Shown here one piece after another: positions 1-10,161 of a stretch of DNA of 64,000 bases. The DNA lies in assembly GCA_003370465.1 (NCBI GenBank), contig QQTG01000005.1, positions 1 through 64,000 of the forward strand, written 5' to 3'. A program made the position numbers and the translations under genes. The DNA comes from Kangiella sp. HD9-110m-PIT-SAG07. Lineage in GTDB: Bacteria; Pseudomonadota; Gammaproteobacteria; Enterobacterales; Kangiellaceae. Position 1 is the stretch's first letter. Every line of letters begins with the position of its first letter. The notes beneath the pieces are model-generated. The model had not been told where the DNA came from, did not search any database, and saw only the letters and a program-made list of their open reading frames with translations.

Positions 1-29
1 CAATTATAGCTACAAAGAACGGTGTAGGC

Positions 30-3000
30 ATGAAAGATAATCAAACAAAAGTAGCTTTTAACTGGGTTAAAGAAGAAGTCGAAACGACTTTGGAGCAGGC
101 TCAGCAGGCAATTAATGCATTTGCTGATGATGAGTCTGATAAAACTCAGCTTCATTTCTGTGCGAACTGTATGCATCAGATCAGCGGTACGATGCAGATT
201 CTGGAGTTTGCTGGAGCCTCTTTATTAGCACAGGAGATGGAAGCTATAGCAGAAGCTATTGGTGAAGGAACTGTAGAGTCGAATGAGTCGGCTTATGAAG
301 AGTTCCTTTCGGCAGTCATGCGTTTGCGCAGCTATCTTGCACGATATAGTGAAGGTAAAGCAGATTTACCAGTGCTGCTACTGCCTACCATTAACGCTAT
401 AAGAACATGCCGTAAAGCTGAACCGTTAGGTGCTGGCGACTTAATAAAAATTGACGTCGAAGGCGTTGAAGCTCCTACTGCACCAGAGGCTACACAGCTT
501 GATGGCGATATTGTTGCAGAAGTGAAGACTATGCGCATGAAATTCCAACAGTCTTTGTTAGGGATTATGCGAGAAGTCGACACCGCAGCAAATTTGAAGC
601 AGATGGAAGGAATCACTGGTAAGTTATGGGGGCTAGGAGAGCGTGTTCCTTATAACACCTTATGGTGGGTTGCGACTGTATTCTTAAATCATGTTGAACC
701 GCTATTAAGTGACCAAAAAAATTCTATTAAAGGCCTTTTCGGGCAGTTAGATCGCCGTATCCGTGAGTTAATTGATCAAAACGTTAACCCTGAGGGCGAG
801 AAAAAGTTACTCGCAAACATGCTGTTCTATGTTGCTCAACTCGACAGCGAAGACACAGCTGTTAAAAGTGTTCAAGACAAGTTTAAACTAAATCAATTAC
901 TAGAATCACTCGGTGACTTTGAATCTGAGACAGAGCAACTCCAAGGACCAAGCTCTGAGAGTTTAAAAATTGCACTTGGGGTAATCAATCAAGACTTAGC
1001 GGAAATAAAGGAGTCTTTAGATCTCTATATCCGTACTAAATCATTAGATGATGAGCCATTGGAAGAAATGCTGCCGGTCATGCAGAAAATTTCTGATACC
1101 TTGGCCATGCTTAGTTTAACTGAGTCTCGAGATATCGTTGAACAAAAGATGAAGGCGGTATCAGACTTAGTTGATGGAACTCAGACTGATAGGCATCAAG
1201 GTCTAGTTTCAATTGCGGAGACCGTCCTAAAACTTGAGGACTATATCCAGCGGGCAATGTCGATGGATAGCCATCAGCTCGCTAAAGAAACAAAAGGTTC
1301 TGATATCACTGACTCTCTGCAGTTGGTGAATGCACGCTATCAATTAGTACAAGAAAGCCGTGGTAACTTATATAAAGTTAAAGACTCCATCACAGATTAT
1401 CTCGACGAGAGCCATAATATCCGACGCCTAGAGCGTGTACCTGAGCTATTGTCAGATGTCGAGGGTGCGCTAAGTTTTGCGCAGCTGGACAACTTATTAA
1501 AGGTGGTCCAGAAAACAAATCGATTTATCAGTAAGTACCTTATCAGCGAAAAAGTGGTTCTTAGTGATAATGAAGTTGAAACCTTAGCCGATGCTTTAAG
1601 CTCAGTGGATTATTACCTCGAAGGCTTGATGTCTTCAGGATTGCACGGTCTACCGATTGTTCTACAGCGAGCTGTGGACAGTATTGAAGAGCTAGAAAAT
1701 CATTATGGAAGCCTTCAGTCGGACTCACTGCCAGTGCTGGAAGATTCTTTGGATATGCCTGACATTGAGATGGTGGGTAAGCAAGAATCTGATGAAGAGC
1801 TAATTGATGATAACTATGCTTCGGGTGAAGCTTCAGAAGAAGCACCGGAACAGCCTTCATCGACCACTTCAGAATCTGATGAAGATGACGATTTAATTGA
1901 CGATGAAGTGCGAGAAATCTTCATCGAAGAAGCTGAAGAAGTACTCGAAGAAATGCACAGCTTATTGCCTGTATGGGAAGATGACCAAACCAATGAAGAT
2001 GCATTAACCACCATCCGTCGTAACTTCCACACCTTAAAAGGTAGTGGCCGTATGGTTGGGGCTATGGATGTTGGTGAGTTAAGCTGGTCCGTAGAAAATA
2101 TGCTGAATCGCTTAATTGATAACAGCATAGATTTCAGTAAAGACCTAATGGCTACTGTTTTGGAAGTGGCTAACGCTTTACCAGGAATGGTTAAAGAGTA
2201 TGCGGAAGGTAAATCAACAGACTTCCCTCAACACTTAGCAGACCGCGCTGATAAGATCAGCAAAGGTGAGCTAGTTACTGCGGAGCCTGCCGAGGAAGAG
2301 CAACCAGAAGTACCAAGCGACGATCAATCACTGTCAGATGATCTTGAGCAAGTTACCAGTACCGAACCTGAAGTCTCAGACGAGCTGGAAGAGCAAACTC
2401 CAGAGCAAGAATTATTCGAAGTATTCCGACAGGAAGCTGATGATCACATTGCTAACTTAGGTGCTTTTGCTAAGCAATTAGACCAGGGTATTACTCAGAG
2501 TCATATTAGTGATAATTTATTGCGCTCATTACACACCCTAAAAGGTGTAGCCCATATTGCTGATCTGAAATCTTTAGCGAATGTTATTGGTCCGGTAGAA
2601 AGTTACTTCCAAGAGCTGAATGCTCGCGGCATCATGGCAGAAAAAGAAGATATGTCGTTAGTAGCCCATACGAAAGATCTACTGCAACATATTGTCGATG
2701 CTCCTGAGGACACGTCAGTTATTGAAGCACATGAAACAGCTTTATTAGATCAATTAGCCAAAGCTAAGAGTAGATTTGATAGCGATGATGATAAGTCCGA
2801 CGAAGGTCGAGACCCTGAGCTATTAAAGGATGTGTTCAATATTGCAGCTGATGTATTGGCTGATATTGATGCGACTAATCTTCATGAAACACCTAAAGAG
2901 CAGCGCTCTGATGCAGTTGGTAACATTCTAGCGTCGGTTGATCGTCTATCAAGTATCCTGATGGAGATTAATATCGAGGAAATCCAATTGGTCGTTGATA

Positions 3001-6000
3001 GCTTAAGTGGAGCTTTACAGCGAAATCTTGGAGCAGCTGAGATTGATACTTCGCTAGGAGTGTTATTAACAGAAAGCTACTCGCAACTAGAAAACCAATT
3101 TGACTGCTTGGCAGCAAACTTATCAATACCATCGGCTAAAGACTTAGTACAAGCTCTTGATACTTGGGCTCCAGAAGAAGCGGAAGAGACGTCTGACTTT
3201 GACTTTGTAGACTTAGAGTTGGAAGACTTGGGTGAATCGGATGACACAGAGAGCCAAAAAGAAGATGCAGCTGATGAGTCTACAGAGTTAACTGAAGAAG
3301 CCACTGGAATGGATACATCAAGTGACTTCGATGAAGCAGGTGAAGAGTTTGAGTTGCTGGACGATGCATTATTTGATGAGGGTAGCTCTGAAGATATTGA
3401 TACCGTCGATTCGGAAATATCTGAACCAGAAGAAGAAACCAGTTCTTCTGACGACGCAGAAGGTAAAGAACTTGAAGAAGAGTTGGATGGCTTGGGTCTG
3501 GTCGACTGGTCAGCAGACGAAAAAGATACGGAAACAGAGACTTCCGAAGCTGGAGATACTACTTCTGATTTGGATTGGGATTTAGATCTTGAAGGTATTG
3601 AAGGTGATGGGCTGTCTAAAGAACAATCTGAAGCGTCCGAGCAAGAAGCTTCTGAGCAAGATGAGCCAACTACCCTGGAAGCCGATGATACTGCTTCTAA
3701 TGAAAGTGATGGCGATAGCCTTTCAGCAGAAGATGACACGAGCACTGCTGATGAAGGCTTCGAGGAGTTAGAAGAATCTACTCCTGAAGTTGAAGAGACA
3801 ACACAGATTGGCGAGACTGAAGATGAAGTCGTTAGTGCTGAAGATGCTAGCCTAGAAGAAGCAACTGAAGAAAGCTCTGTTGATGAAGTTGTTTCTGACG
3901 AAATGGATTCCAAGCAAGAGACGGAAACAGAGGAAACTGCTGAAGACACTCTCGAAAAAGAAGACGCTGTCGCAACAGAAGACAAAGCCGAAACAGAAGA
4001 AACTGTTGAGGAAGTTGATGTAGAGATTGAACAGCCTGCAGCAGCTAAGCAGGGCGCTGACACCGTTAGCTTAGATTTTGAAATGGATGACGAGTTACTC
4101 GAAATCTTCACAGAGGAAGCTGAGGAGCTATTCGATAGCGATGCGCAGCTTTTAGAACAGTGGAACGGCAAGCCGTCAGATATTGCTCCTATCGGTGAGT
4201 TACAACGTAATTTGCACACCTTGAAAGGTAGTGCGCGGATGGCTGGGTTTACACCAATTGGTGACTTAGCACACGGTTTGGAGGATCTTTACACAGCCGT
4301 CATCGAAAAAAGAATTGATGCTTCTCCAAGAGCAATTCAGCTAGCAATGAAAGCTGAAGATAAACTGATGGAGATCTTCGCAGCAAGAAACAACCCAGAA
4401 AGCATACCATCTCCACAGGCAATGTTGACTGAGATCGATAACTTTATTGAGGTTGAAAAGTCTGGCGGCAAAGCAACAGTAGAGGCTGCTGAAGAAACTG
4501 TAGAAGAAGCTCAAGTTGTTCCAGATAGCAAAGAGATTGAAGAAACAACCACCGTAGATGAGGCTCAGCCAGAGCCAGCAAAAGAAGAGATCTGGGAGCA
4601 GGAGCTTGTAGACCTATTCCTAGGTGAAGCGAATGAGCTATTGGACAGTTATCAGGCTGCAGTAGAAAGCTGGGCGGGTAGCTTGACTAGAACCGATGCA
4701 TTAAAAGAGGCGCACCGTAGCTTACATACTCTTAAAGGTGGCGCGAAATTAGCGCTAATTAAACCTGTGGCTACTGTGGCAGCCTCGCTTGAAGAAGCCG
4801 TTGAATTATTACAAAGAGATGCTCGTGCTGGACAGCAGCGTTGGGTTGAATTATTAAACGCAGGTCATGAGCAGTTAACAGAGATGGTCGCGACGGTTAA
4901 AGAAGGCCAAATGCCAGCCGTTCAGCATGATTTTGAACGTCGATTATCGAATGATCACGATGCAATTAGAGCGCAACTAGATCAGTTAGACAAGCGTGAC
5001 CTTGCAGAATCTGACGAACAGGCAGATGTAAAAGTCGTCTCGTTGGTAGATCGTCAAAAAGCTAAAGAAGAAGCTTCAAAAGACGCTGCGAGTCGAGATG
5101 TGATTCGTGTTCGTTCAGAAATTCTCGATAATTTAGTTAACTTATCTGGCGAGAGCTCAATTTTCCGTTCGCGCTTAGAACAGCAGGTGGCTGACCTTAA
5201 CTTCAACTTGGGCGAGATGTCTTCGACCGTTGACCGTCTGCGTGATCAGTTGCGTAATCTTGAGATCGAGACAGAAGCGCAAGTTCTATACCGTCGTGAA
5301 ATATCAGGTGATTTTGATGAGTTTGATCCTCTGGAAATGGACCGATATACACGTCAGCAAGAATTAACTCGAAGCTTATTAGAGGCCGCGAGTGACTTGA
5401 TGTCGATTCAAGAAACGCTGGAAACAAAAGTTGGCGACGCGGAAGCAACCTTGTTAGCGCAGGGTCGTGTTAACACTGAGCTGCAGGATCGATTGATTCG
5501 TACTCGAATGGTTCCGTTTAACAGTATTGAGAGCCGTTTGCGTCGGATGGTACGTCAGATTTCGAGTGAATTAAATAAAGACATTGATTTGATTCTAACT
5601 TCTGAAGGCGAGATGGACCGTACGGTAATCGAACGTATGGTAGCACCGCTCGATCATATGTTACGAAATGCGATTGACCATGGTATCGAAAGCAAAAGCG
5701 ATCGTAAGAGTGCTGGCAAGCCAGAGAAAGGTCAGATTAAATTAAATCTGAGTCGTCGTGGTAATGAAGTTTATATCGAAATTGCTGATGATGGCGCTGG
5801 TATCAGAAGAGATAAGGTAAAAGCCCGAGCTGTAGCGCAGGGTATGATCGACGAATCTTACCAGCCTTCGGATCGTGAGTTATACCGCTTAATCCTTCAG
5901 CCAGGTTTCTCCACAGCTGATAAGGTCACGCAAATCTCGGGTCGTGGTGTTGGTATGGACGTGGTTCATAGTGAAATCCTACAGCTGGGTGGTTCATTAA

Positions 6001-6905
6001 ATGTGAACTCTGAAGATGGCCAAGGCACGACTATGACGGTTCGTTTACCGTTTACTTTATCGTCTAACCAAGCGTTGATGGTAAAAGTGAAAGGCGAACC
6101 GTATGCCATTCCATTATCTAACATTACGACAGTTGCTCGTGTTAAAGCAGATGAGTTGCTAGAGATATATAAAAGTAAGAAAGACACCTTCGAACACTTG
6201 GGTGAAGAGTTTGAGCTGCGTTACTTAGGCCAGATCCTAGAACGTAATTCTGAAATTGTTCCGCCAGTCGATGAATATGTACCTGTGTTAATTATTCATG
6301 GTGAAGGCAAGCCAATTGCAGTTCATGTTGATGAGTTGTTAGGCTCTAAAGAAGTTATTGTTAAAAACGTGGGTCGTCAGATTTCGACGGTACCGGGTAT
6401 TTCTGGTGCGTCGATTACTGGTGACGGTACGGTGGTATTAATTCTCGACATGCAAACCTTGGTTGATCGATTCCATGAGTGGGATTTCGCTCACGAAGCA
6501 GGTCTGGTCGAAGAAGTTACTCAGGAAGATCGAATCCCTACGGTTATGGTTGTGGATGACTCTATTACGGTTCGTAAAGTAACGGCTCGTTTGTTACAAC
6601 GTCATCAGTATCAAGTTATGACAGCGAAAGATGGTGTGGATGCGATTACTCAGTTGCATGATGATGTTCCGGATGTAATGTTACTGGATATCGAGATGCC
6701 AAGAATGGATGGTTTTGAATTAGCGACTATTATTCGACATGATGAGCGCTTGAAGCATATTCCTATCATTATGATTACCTCGCGCACTGGTGAAAAACAC
6801 CGTGAGCGTGCCGAAGAGATTGGCGTAAACCAATACTTGGGTAAGCCCTATAATGAAGATAAACTGCTCTCAACCATTGAGGAGATGTTGGAGCTAGAGG
6901 ACTAA
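30..6905 (+). CDS. chpA: ChpA/PilL-type hybrid chemotaxis histidine kinase (type IV pilus)
   Basis: Giant 2291-residue CheA-like kinase, close in size to Pseudomonas ChpA, which controls type IV pilus twitching. Four phosphotransfer domains each carry an HTLKG motif, with His at residues 667, 835, 1396 and 1566. A weaker N-terminal helical domain has MHQISG around His49. Next come the dimerisation region, the kinase ATPase domain (N-box Asn1880, then DDGAG), a CheW-like domain, and a C-terminal receiver with phospho-acceptor Asp2220 in LLDIEMPRMDG. Residues about 1047-1344 form a very acidic Asp/Glu/Ser/Thr linker. The ATG at 30 has only a weak purine stretch upstream; bases 1-9 read like the end of a previous gene in another frame. 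ChpB- and ChpC-like genes follow closely, supporting one operon. Domains are read from sequence; the pilus role is from the family. Confidence 0.93.
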   Translation: MKDNQTKVAFNWVKEEVETTLEQAQQAINAFADDESDKTQLHFCANCMHQISGTMQILEFAGASLLAQEMEAIAEAIGEGTVESNESAYEEFLSAVMRLRSYLARYSEGKADLPVLLLPTINAIRTCRKAEPLGAGDLIKIDVEGVEAPTAPEATQLDGDIVAEVKTMRMKFQQSLLGIMREVDTAANLKQMEGITGKLWGLGERVPYNTLWWVATVFLNHVEPLLSDQKNSIKGLFGQLDRRIRELIDQNVNPEGEKKLLANMLFYVAQLDSEDTAVKSVQDKFKLNQLLESLGDFESETEQLQGPSSESLKIALGVINQDLAEIKESLDLYIRTKSLDDEPLEEMLPVMQKISDTLAMLSLTESRDIVEQKMKAVSDLVDGTQTDRHQGLVSIAETVLKLEDYIQRAMSMDSHQLAKETKGSDITDSLQLVNARYQLVQESRGNLYKVKDSITDYLDESHNIRRLERVPELLSDVEGALSFAQLDNLLKVVQKTNRFISKYLISEKVVLSDNEVETLADALSSVDYYLEGLMSSGLHGLPIVLQRAVDSIEELENHYGSLQSDSLPVLEDSLDMPDIEMVGKQESDEELIDDNYASGEASEEAPEQPSSTTSESDEDDDLIDDEVREIFIEEAEEVLEEMHSLLPVWEDDQTNEDALTTIRRNFHTLKGSGRMVGAMDVGELSWSVENMLNRLIDNSIDFSKDLMATVLEVANALPGMVKEYAEGKSTDFPQHLADRADKISKGELVTAEPAEEEQPEVPSDDQSLSDDLEQVTSTEPEVSDELEEQTPEQELFEVFRQEADDHIANLGAFAKQLDQGITQSHISDNLLRSLHTLKGVAHIADLKSLANVIGPVESYFQELNARGIMAEKEDMSLVAHTKDLLQHIVDAPEDTSVIEAHETALLDQLAKAKSRFDSDDDKSDEGRDPELLKDVFNIAADVLADIDATNLHETPKEQRSDAVGNILASVDRLSSILMEINIEEIQLVVDSLSGALQRNLGAAEIDTSLGVLLTESYSQLENQFDCLAANLSIPSAKDLVQALDTWAPEEAEETSDFDFVDLELEDLGESDDTESQKEDAADESTELTEEATGMDTSSDFDEAGEEFELLDDALFDEGSSEDIDTVDSEISEPEEETSSSDDAEGKELEEELDGLGLVDWSADEKDTETETSEAGDTTSDLDWDLDLEGIEGDGLSKEQSEASEQEASEQDEPTTLEADDTASNESDGDSLSAEDDTSTADEGFEELEESTPEVEETTQIGETEDEVVSAEDASLEEATEESSVDEVVSDEMDSKQETETEETAEDTLEKEDAVATEDKAETEETVEEVDVEIEQPAAAKQGADTVSLDFEMDDELLEIFTEEAEELFDSDAQLLEQWNGKPSDIAPIGELQRNLHTLKGSARMAGFTPIGDLAHGLEDLYTAVIEKRIDASPRAIQLAMKAEDKLMEIFAARNNPESIPSPQAMLTEIDNFIEVEKSGGKATVEAAEETVEEAQVVPDSKEIEETTTVDEAQPEPAKEEIWEQELVDLFLGEANELLDSYQAAVESWAGSLTRTDALKEAHRSLHTLKGGAKLALIKPVATVAASLEEAVELLQRDARAGQQRWVELLNAGHEQLTEMVATVKEGQMPAVQHDFERRLSNDHDAIRAQLDQLDKRDLAESDEQADVKVVSLVDRQKAKEEASKDAASRDVIRVRSEILDNLVNLSGESSIFRSRLEQQVADLNFNLGEMSSTVDRLRDQLRNLEIETEAQVLYRREISGDFDEFDPLEMDRYTRQQELTRSLLEAASDLMSIQETLETKVGDAEATLLAQGRVNTELQDRLIRTRMVPFNSIESRLRRMVRQISSELNKDIDLILTSEGEMDRTVIERMVAPLDHMLRNAIDHGIESKSDRKSAGKPEKGQIKLNLSRRGNEVYIEIADDGAGIRRDKVKARAVAQGMIDESYQPSDRELYRLILQPGFSTADKVTQISGRGVGMDVVHSEILQLGGSLNVNSEDGQGTTMTVRLPFTLSSNQALMVKVKGEPYAIPLSNITTVARVKADELLEIYKSKKDTFEHLGEEFELRYLGQILERNSEIVPPVDEYVPVLIIHGEGKPIAVHVDELLGSKEVIVKNVGRQISTVPGISGASITGDGTVVLILDMQTLVDRFHEWDFAHEAGLVEEVTQEDRIPTVMVVDDSITVRKVTARLLQRHQYQVMTAKDGVDAITQLHDDVPDVMLLDIEMPRMDGFELATIIRHDERLKHIPIIMITSRTGEKHRERAEEIGVNQYLGKPYNEDKLLSTIEEMLELED

Positions 6906-6915
6906 AAGGACGTCC

Positions 6916-7509
6916 ATGAATACAGTGTTAGTATTATTAGCAGGCTCGACAGGAGGTCCAGCGGCAGTTAAAGCATTTATAGATGCTTTACCTAAGAAGT
7001 CGTTGCCGGTATGTTTTGTACTCGGCAATCACATTACTCAGGAGTTTTTGCCTAGCCTAGAGTCGATGTTAAACGAGCACCCGTTTTTTAGTGCTGAGAT
7101 TGTCGATGGAAATAAACCTATTCTTCCAGGTAAGCTTTATATAGCACCGATTGACCGAAGAATTAGTTTTAACCCAGAGGGTCGGATTTATTTGTCTGAT
7201 CTTCCCTGGGATGCTCCATACGCACCAAACATTAACCAAATGTTCGAATCGTCTTTAGATTTGAACAACGTCGAAAAATTAGCGATTGTGTTTAGTGGTA
7301 TGGATGGTGATGGTGCTGATAGTGCTGAACTTCTCGATGAGAATGATGTTGAGATTTGGTGTCAGACTTTAGAAACTTGTGTGCAAGCATCGATGCCATT
7401 AAATATGATGCGAACGGGCAAAGTGATTTACAAAGATAGCCCAGAAGGTTTAGCAAGACAGTTGTGTGACTATTTAGAAAGTCACAATTCACTTGATCAA
7501 TATGCGTGA
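6916..7509 (+). CDS. chpB: CheB-type methylesterase catalytic domain protein (ChpB-like)
   Basis: A 197-residue protein consisting only of the CheB methylesterase domain, without the usual N-terminal receiver. CheB removes methyl groups from chemoreceptor glutamates. The triad can be placed: Ser11 in AGSTGG, His39 in GNHITQEF, and Asp132 in FSGMDGDGADS. It starts 10 bp after chpA behind AGGA and is followed at once by a CheW-like gene, so it is very likely cotranscribed with chpA. Lack of a receiver means its activity is not controlled by its own phosphorylation; ChpB of the Pseudomonas Chp system is organised similarly. The substrate would be the pilus chemoreceptor (PilJ), which lies outside the window. 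Confidence 0.85.
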   Translation: MNTVLVLLAGSTGGPAAVKAFIDALPKKSLPVCFVLGNHITQEFLPSLESMLNEHPFFSAEIVDGNKPILPGKLYIAPIDRRISFNPEGRIYLSDLPWDAPYAPNINQMFESSLDLNNVEKLAIVFSGMDGDGADSAELLDENDVEIWCQTLETCVQASMPLNMMRTGKVIYKDSPEGLARQLCDYLESHNSLDQYA

Positions 7510-7517
7510 GAAATTGC

Positions 7518-7979
7518 ATGACTGAGACAGTTAAAGATGTATACAGCTTTTTGGTACCAATGCTAGAAGATAGCCTATTGTTACCCAATACCGTGATTGC
7601 GGAGATCGTTCCTTTTATGAACGTTTCGATGAAAGACGATATTGAAAATAATAAAGACTGGGAAGTAGGAACCGTTATCTGGCGTAACCAAACTATTCCA
7701 GTAATCGCGCTTGAGCGACTACAGGGGAAACAAGAGTTGGGCGATATTAAGCGTTCGCGGATTGCAATTTGTTATACTTTAAATGGTAATGAAGAGGTTC
7801 CATTCGTCGCTTTAATGGTGCGAGGGATCCCACGCTTGATTCCTGTTGATGATGATAATGCAGAGTTTGCTTCCGAAGAAATCCAAGGCACTGATGATGG
7901 AGTCAAGGCCTGGGTTAACGTCAATGGCAAGAAAGCTCTTATTCCCGATCTTGACTTTATCGAGTCTAAGTTAGCTTAG
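7518..7979 (+). CDS. chpC: CheW-like coupling protein (ChpC-like)
   Basis: A 153-residue protein from the ATG at 7518. It has one CheW-like domain: an N-terminal YSFLVPMLEDSLLLPN strand pair, then VGTVIWRNQTIPVIALERL, which matches the CheW core. CheW-type proteins link chemoreceptors to the kinase. Position as the last gene of chpA-chpB-x, before a terminator, matches ChpC of the pilus chemotaxis cluster. An in-frame GTG at 7506 overlaps the chpB stop (GTGA) and could be the start instead, adding four residues; I prefer the ATG because GAGA sits at a reasonable distance before it. Confidence 0.75.
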   Translation: MTETVKDVYSFLVPMLEDSLLLPNTVIAEIVPFMNVSMKDDIENNKDWEVGTVIWRNQTIPVIALERLQGKQELGDIKRSRIAICYTLNGNEEVPFVALMVRGIPRLIPVDDDNAEFASEEIQGTDDGVKAWVNVNGKKALIPDLDFIESKLA

Positions 7980-8010
7980 AGTTAGAGTCAGCGTAAGATA
8001 TTCAACCACA

Positions 8011-8035
8011 AAAAAGCAGCGCAAGCTGCTTTTTT
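8011..8035. terminator. bidirectional intrinsic terminator, chp operon / rsmE
   Basis: The stem AAAAAGCAGC / GCTGCTTTTTT with a GCAA loop lies between the convergent chpC and rsmE genes. It has a T-run on either strand, so it can end both transcripts. Confidence 0.85.
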
Positions 8036-8073
8036 AATGCCTATCCCTTATAGGTATAACGAGTATATCAAAG

Positions 8074-8808
8074 CTAACTGAAGTCGCCCCAGATAGTATT
8101 CATCGCAGAGACTGCTGCTAAGGCCGCCGTTTCTGTACGCAGTATTCTTGGGCCGAGTTGTACTGGGGTAATACCTTGGCTGCGTACTTGTGCTGTTTCT
8201 TTATCACTAAAACCACCCTCCGGCCCAATCCATAGAGCAATCGGTTCACCAGGGTTGATGTCAGTAATGGTTTTAAAGCTATTGCTGGACTCTGGGTGCA
8301 AGAAAAAGTTTTGATTCCCAGCGGCTGCCAAAGCTGATGCTAAATCGATAACAGGATTGAGTTTTGGAATAGAAGAACGGCCACACTGTTCACAAGCGCT
8401 TTGAATAACCTTTTCCCAATGTTGAATTTTCTTTTGCCAGCGCTTTGGATCGAGCTTAACGCCGCATCGTTCGGTTAGCAGTGGTGTAAATTCTTTTATG
8501 CCTAACTCCACACCTTTCTGGAGCGTTAAATCCATCTTATCGCCGCGTGAAACGCCTTGAAACAGGTGAATTTGTAAAGGCGACTCAATGTTCTGTTCTA
8601 AGCTATTCTTGATATGTACCGTAATTTGGCTGCGGTCAATGGTTTCGATGGTGGATTCAAAATCCAGCCCGCTACCATTAAATAGAATAATCTCATTTCC
8701 AGCTTTTAGTCGTAGAACACGGCTGAGATGGTTACTAGCCTCTTTATCTAAATGCAGCAACTTGCCGACAGATAAATCTTCAGCCGTGTAAATACGAGGG
8801 ACGCGCAT
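8074..8808 (-). CDS. rsmE: 16S rRNA m3U1498 methyltransferase RsmE
   Basis: A 244-residue SPOUT-class methyltransferase that N3-methylates U1498 of 16S rRNA with SAM. The N-terminal PUA-like domain reads HLSRVLRLKAGNEIILFNG. The knotted C-terminal domain shows the family signatures QGVSRGDKMDLTLQKGVELG, TERCGVKL, GPEGGFSDKE and LGPRILRTETAALAA, the last two forming the SAM-binding knot. Length matches E. coli RsmE. It starts 3 bp after the bioA stop, so the two are probably cotranscribed, although their functions are unrelated apart from SAM use. Confidence 0.95.
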   Translation of the reverse strand: MRVPRIYTAEDLSVGKLLHLDKEASNHLSRVLRLKAGNEIILFNGSGLDFESTIETIDRSQITVHIKNSLEQNIESPLQIHLFQGVSRGDKMDLTLQKGVELGIKEFTPLLTERCGVKLDPKRWQKKIQHWEKVIQSACEQCGRSSIPKLNPVIDLASALAAAGNQNFFLHPESSNSFKTITDINPGEPIALWIGPEGGFSDKETAQVRSQGITPVQLGPRILRTETAALAAVSAMNTIWGDFS

Positions 8809-8811
8809 TGG

Positions 8812-10161
8812 TTAATCCTTCACGGCAATTTGAATGCCTTTCCAGGCGATATCTGCCAGCTTATCGATTTCTTCTGACGTAATCACGTAGGGTGGCATGA
8901 AATAAACCACGTTGCCTAATGGACGTAAGAGAGCGCCACGAGAGAGAGCGTACTCATAAACTCGCATGCCGCGACGCTCTTTCCAGTCATAGCCTTGGCG
9001 TGTTTTCTTATCCTGAACCATTTCAGCCGCAAGAATCATGCCTGTCTGACGGACCTCGGCCACGTTAGGATGATCTGCGAAGTGAGCGGTTGCTTGCGCC
9101 ATGTGCTTGGCTAGCTCTTGATTATTTTCAATAATCGGCTGCTCGCGAAAGATCTTAAGCGTCGCATTAGCGACCGCGCAACCTGTGGCATAACCTGTAT
9201 AGCTGTGCGAGTGTAAGAAAGCTTTTAAGGTTTCGTAGTCATCGTAGAAAGCCTCAAAAATTTCTTCGCGCGTCATCATCACCGACAAAGGCAAGAAGCC
9301 AGCGGTTAAACCTTTCGACAGACACATAAAATCTGGCGTGATATCCGCTTGTTCACAAGCGAACAGAGTACCCGTACGACCAAAACCCACTGCAATTTCA
9401 TCGGCAATTAAATGCACGCCGTATTCATCACACAGCTTGCGTAACTCCGTTAAATACACTGGATGGTACATACGCATACCCGTTGCGCACTGAACCAAAG
9501 GCTCAAGGATAACGGCGGCAACGGTTTCATGCTTTTCCTCGATCAGCTTACGCATATGCACAAACTGACGCAGCGAATACTTTTCCCAGCTTTCGCCTTC
9601 TTCGCGGAAATAGCAGTCGGGTGATGGTACTGTCATGACATCAAACATCATGGTTTTATAAGGCTCTTTGTAAAGTCCCACGTCCGAAACCGCCAGCGCA
9701 CCGGTGGTTTCGCCGTGATAACCATTTTCTAGCGTCACGAACTGAGTTTTTTCAGGTTTGTCTTTTAACTGCCAGTAGTGAATGCTCATCTTCAGCGCAA
9801 TTTCTACTGCTGATGAGCCATTTTCACCGTAAAACACGCGGTCTAAGCCTGGTGGTGTGATTTTGACCAGATTTTCCGCCAACTCAATCGCAGGTTCATG
9901 AGTAAAGCCAGAGAAAATAACGTGCTCCAGCTGATCGACCTGATCCTTCATCGCTTGTCCGATGGTCGGGTTGGCGTGACCAAATAAATTCACCCACCAC
10001 GAACTCACCGCATCGATATAACGATTACCATCAAAATCCTCGAGATAGACCCCATCGCCTTTCTTAATCGGCGTCATAGGATAACGTTCGTAGTCCTTCA
10101 TCTGACTGCATGGATGCCATAAAACGGCTAGATCGCGCTCTTTCAAACTTGCGTTGTTCAT
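8812..10161 (-). CDS. bioA: adenosylmethionine--8-amino-7-oxononanoate aminotransferase BioA
   Basis: PLP-dependent class III aminotransferase, 449 residues. It makes 7,8-diaminopelargonate from KAPA using SAM as amino donor, in biotin synthesis. Recognisable features are LWHPCSQMKDYE and SSWWVNLFGHANP near the N-terminus (BioA rather than a generic omega-aminotransferase), GENGSSAVEIALKM, Asp254 in LIADEIAVGFGRTG contacting the PLP pyridine, and the Schiff-base Lys283 in LSKGLTAGF. No other bio genes are nearby, so it is a solitary copy; the biotin-using accB/accC genes lie 20 kb away. Confidence 0.95.
   Translation of the reverse strand: MNNASLKERDLAVLWHPCSQMKDYERYPMTPIKKGDGVYLEDFDGNRYIDAVSSWWVNLFGHANPTIGQAMKDQVDQLEHVIFSGFTHEPAIELAENLVKITPPGLDRVFYGENGSSAVEIALKMSIHYWQLKDKPEKTQFVTLENGYHGETTGALAVSDVGLYKEPYKTMMFDVMTVPSPDCYFREEGESWEKYSLRQFVHMRKLIEEKHETVAAVILEPLVQCATGMRMYHPVYLTELRKLCDEYGVHLIADEIAVGFGRTGTLFACEQADITPDFMCLSKGLTAGFLPLSVMMTREEIFEAFYDDYETLKAFLHSHSYTGYATGCAVANATLKIFREQPIIENNQELAKHMAQATAHFADHPNVAEVRQTGMILAAEMVQDKKTRQGYDWKERRGMRVYEYALSRGALLRPLGNVVYFMPPYVITSEEIDKLADIAWKGIQIAVKD

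Noticed and set aside
3077-4219. A long 380-codon open frame on the minus strand within the ChpA gene
   Set aside because: It encodes an almost pure serine protein because it is the complement of the acidic Glu/Asp/Ser repeat region; no ribosome site or promoter, and the plus strand is clearly coding.
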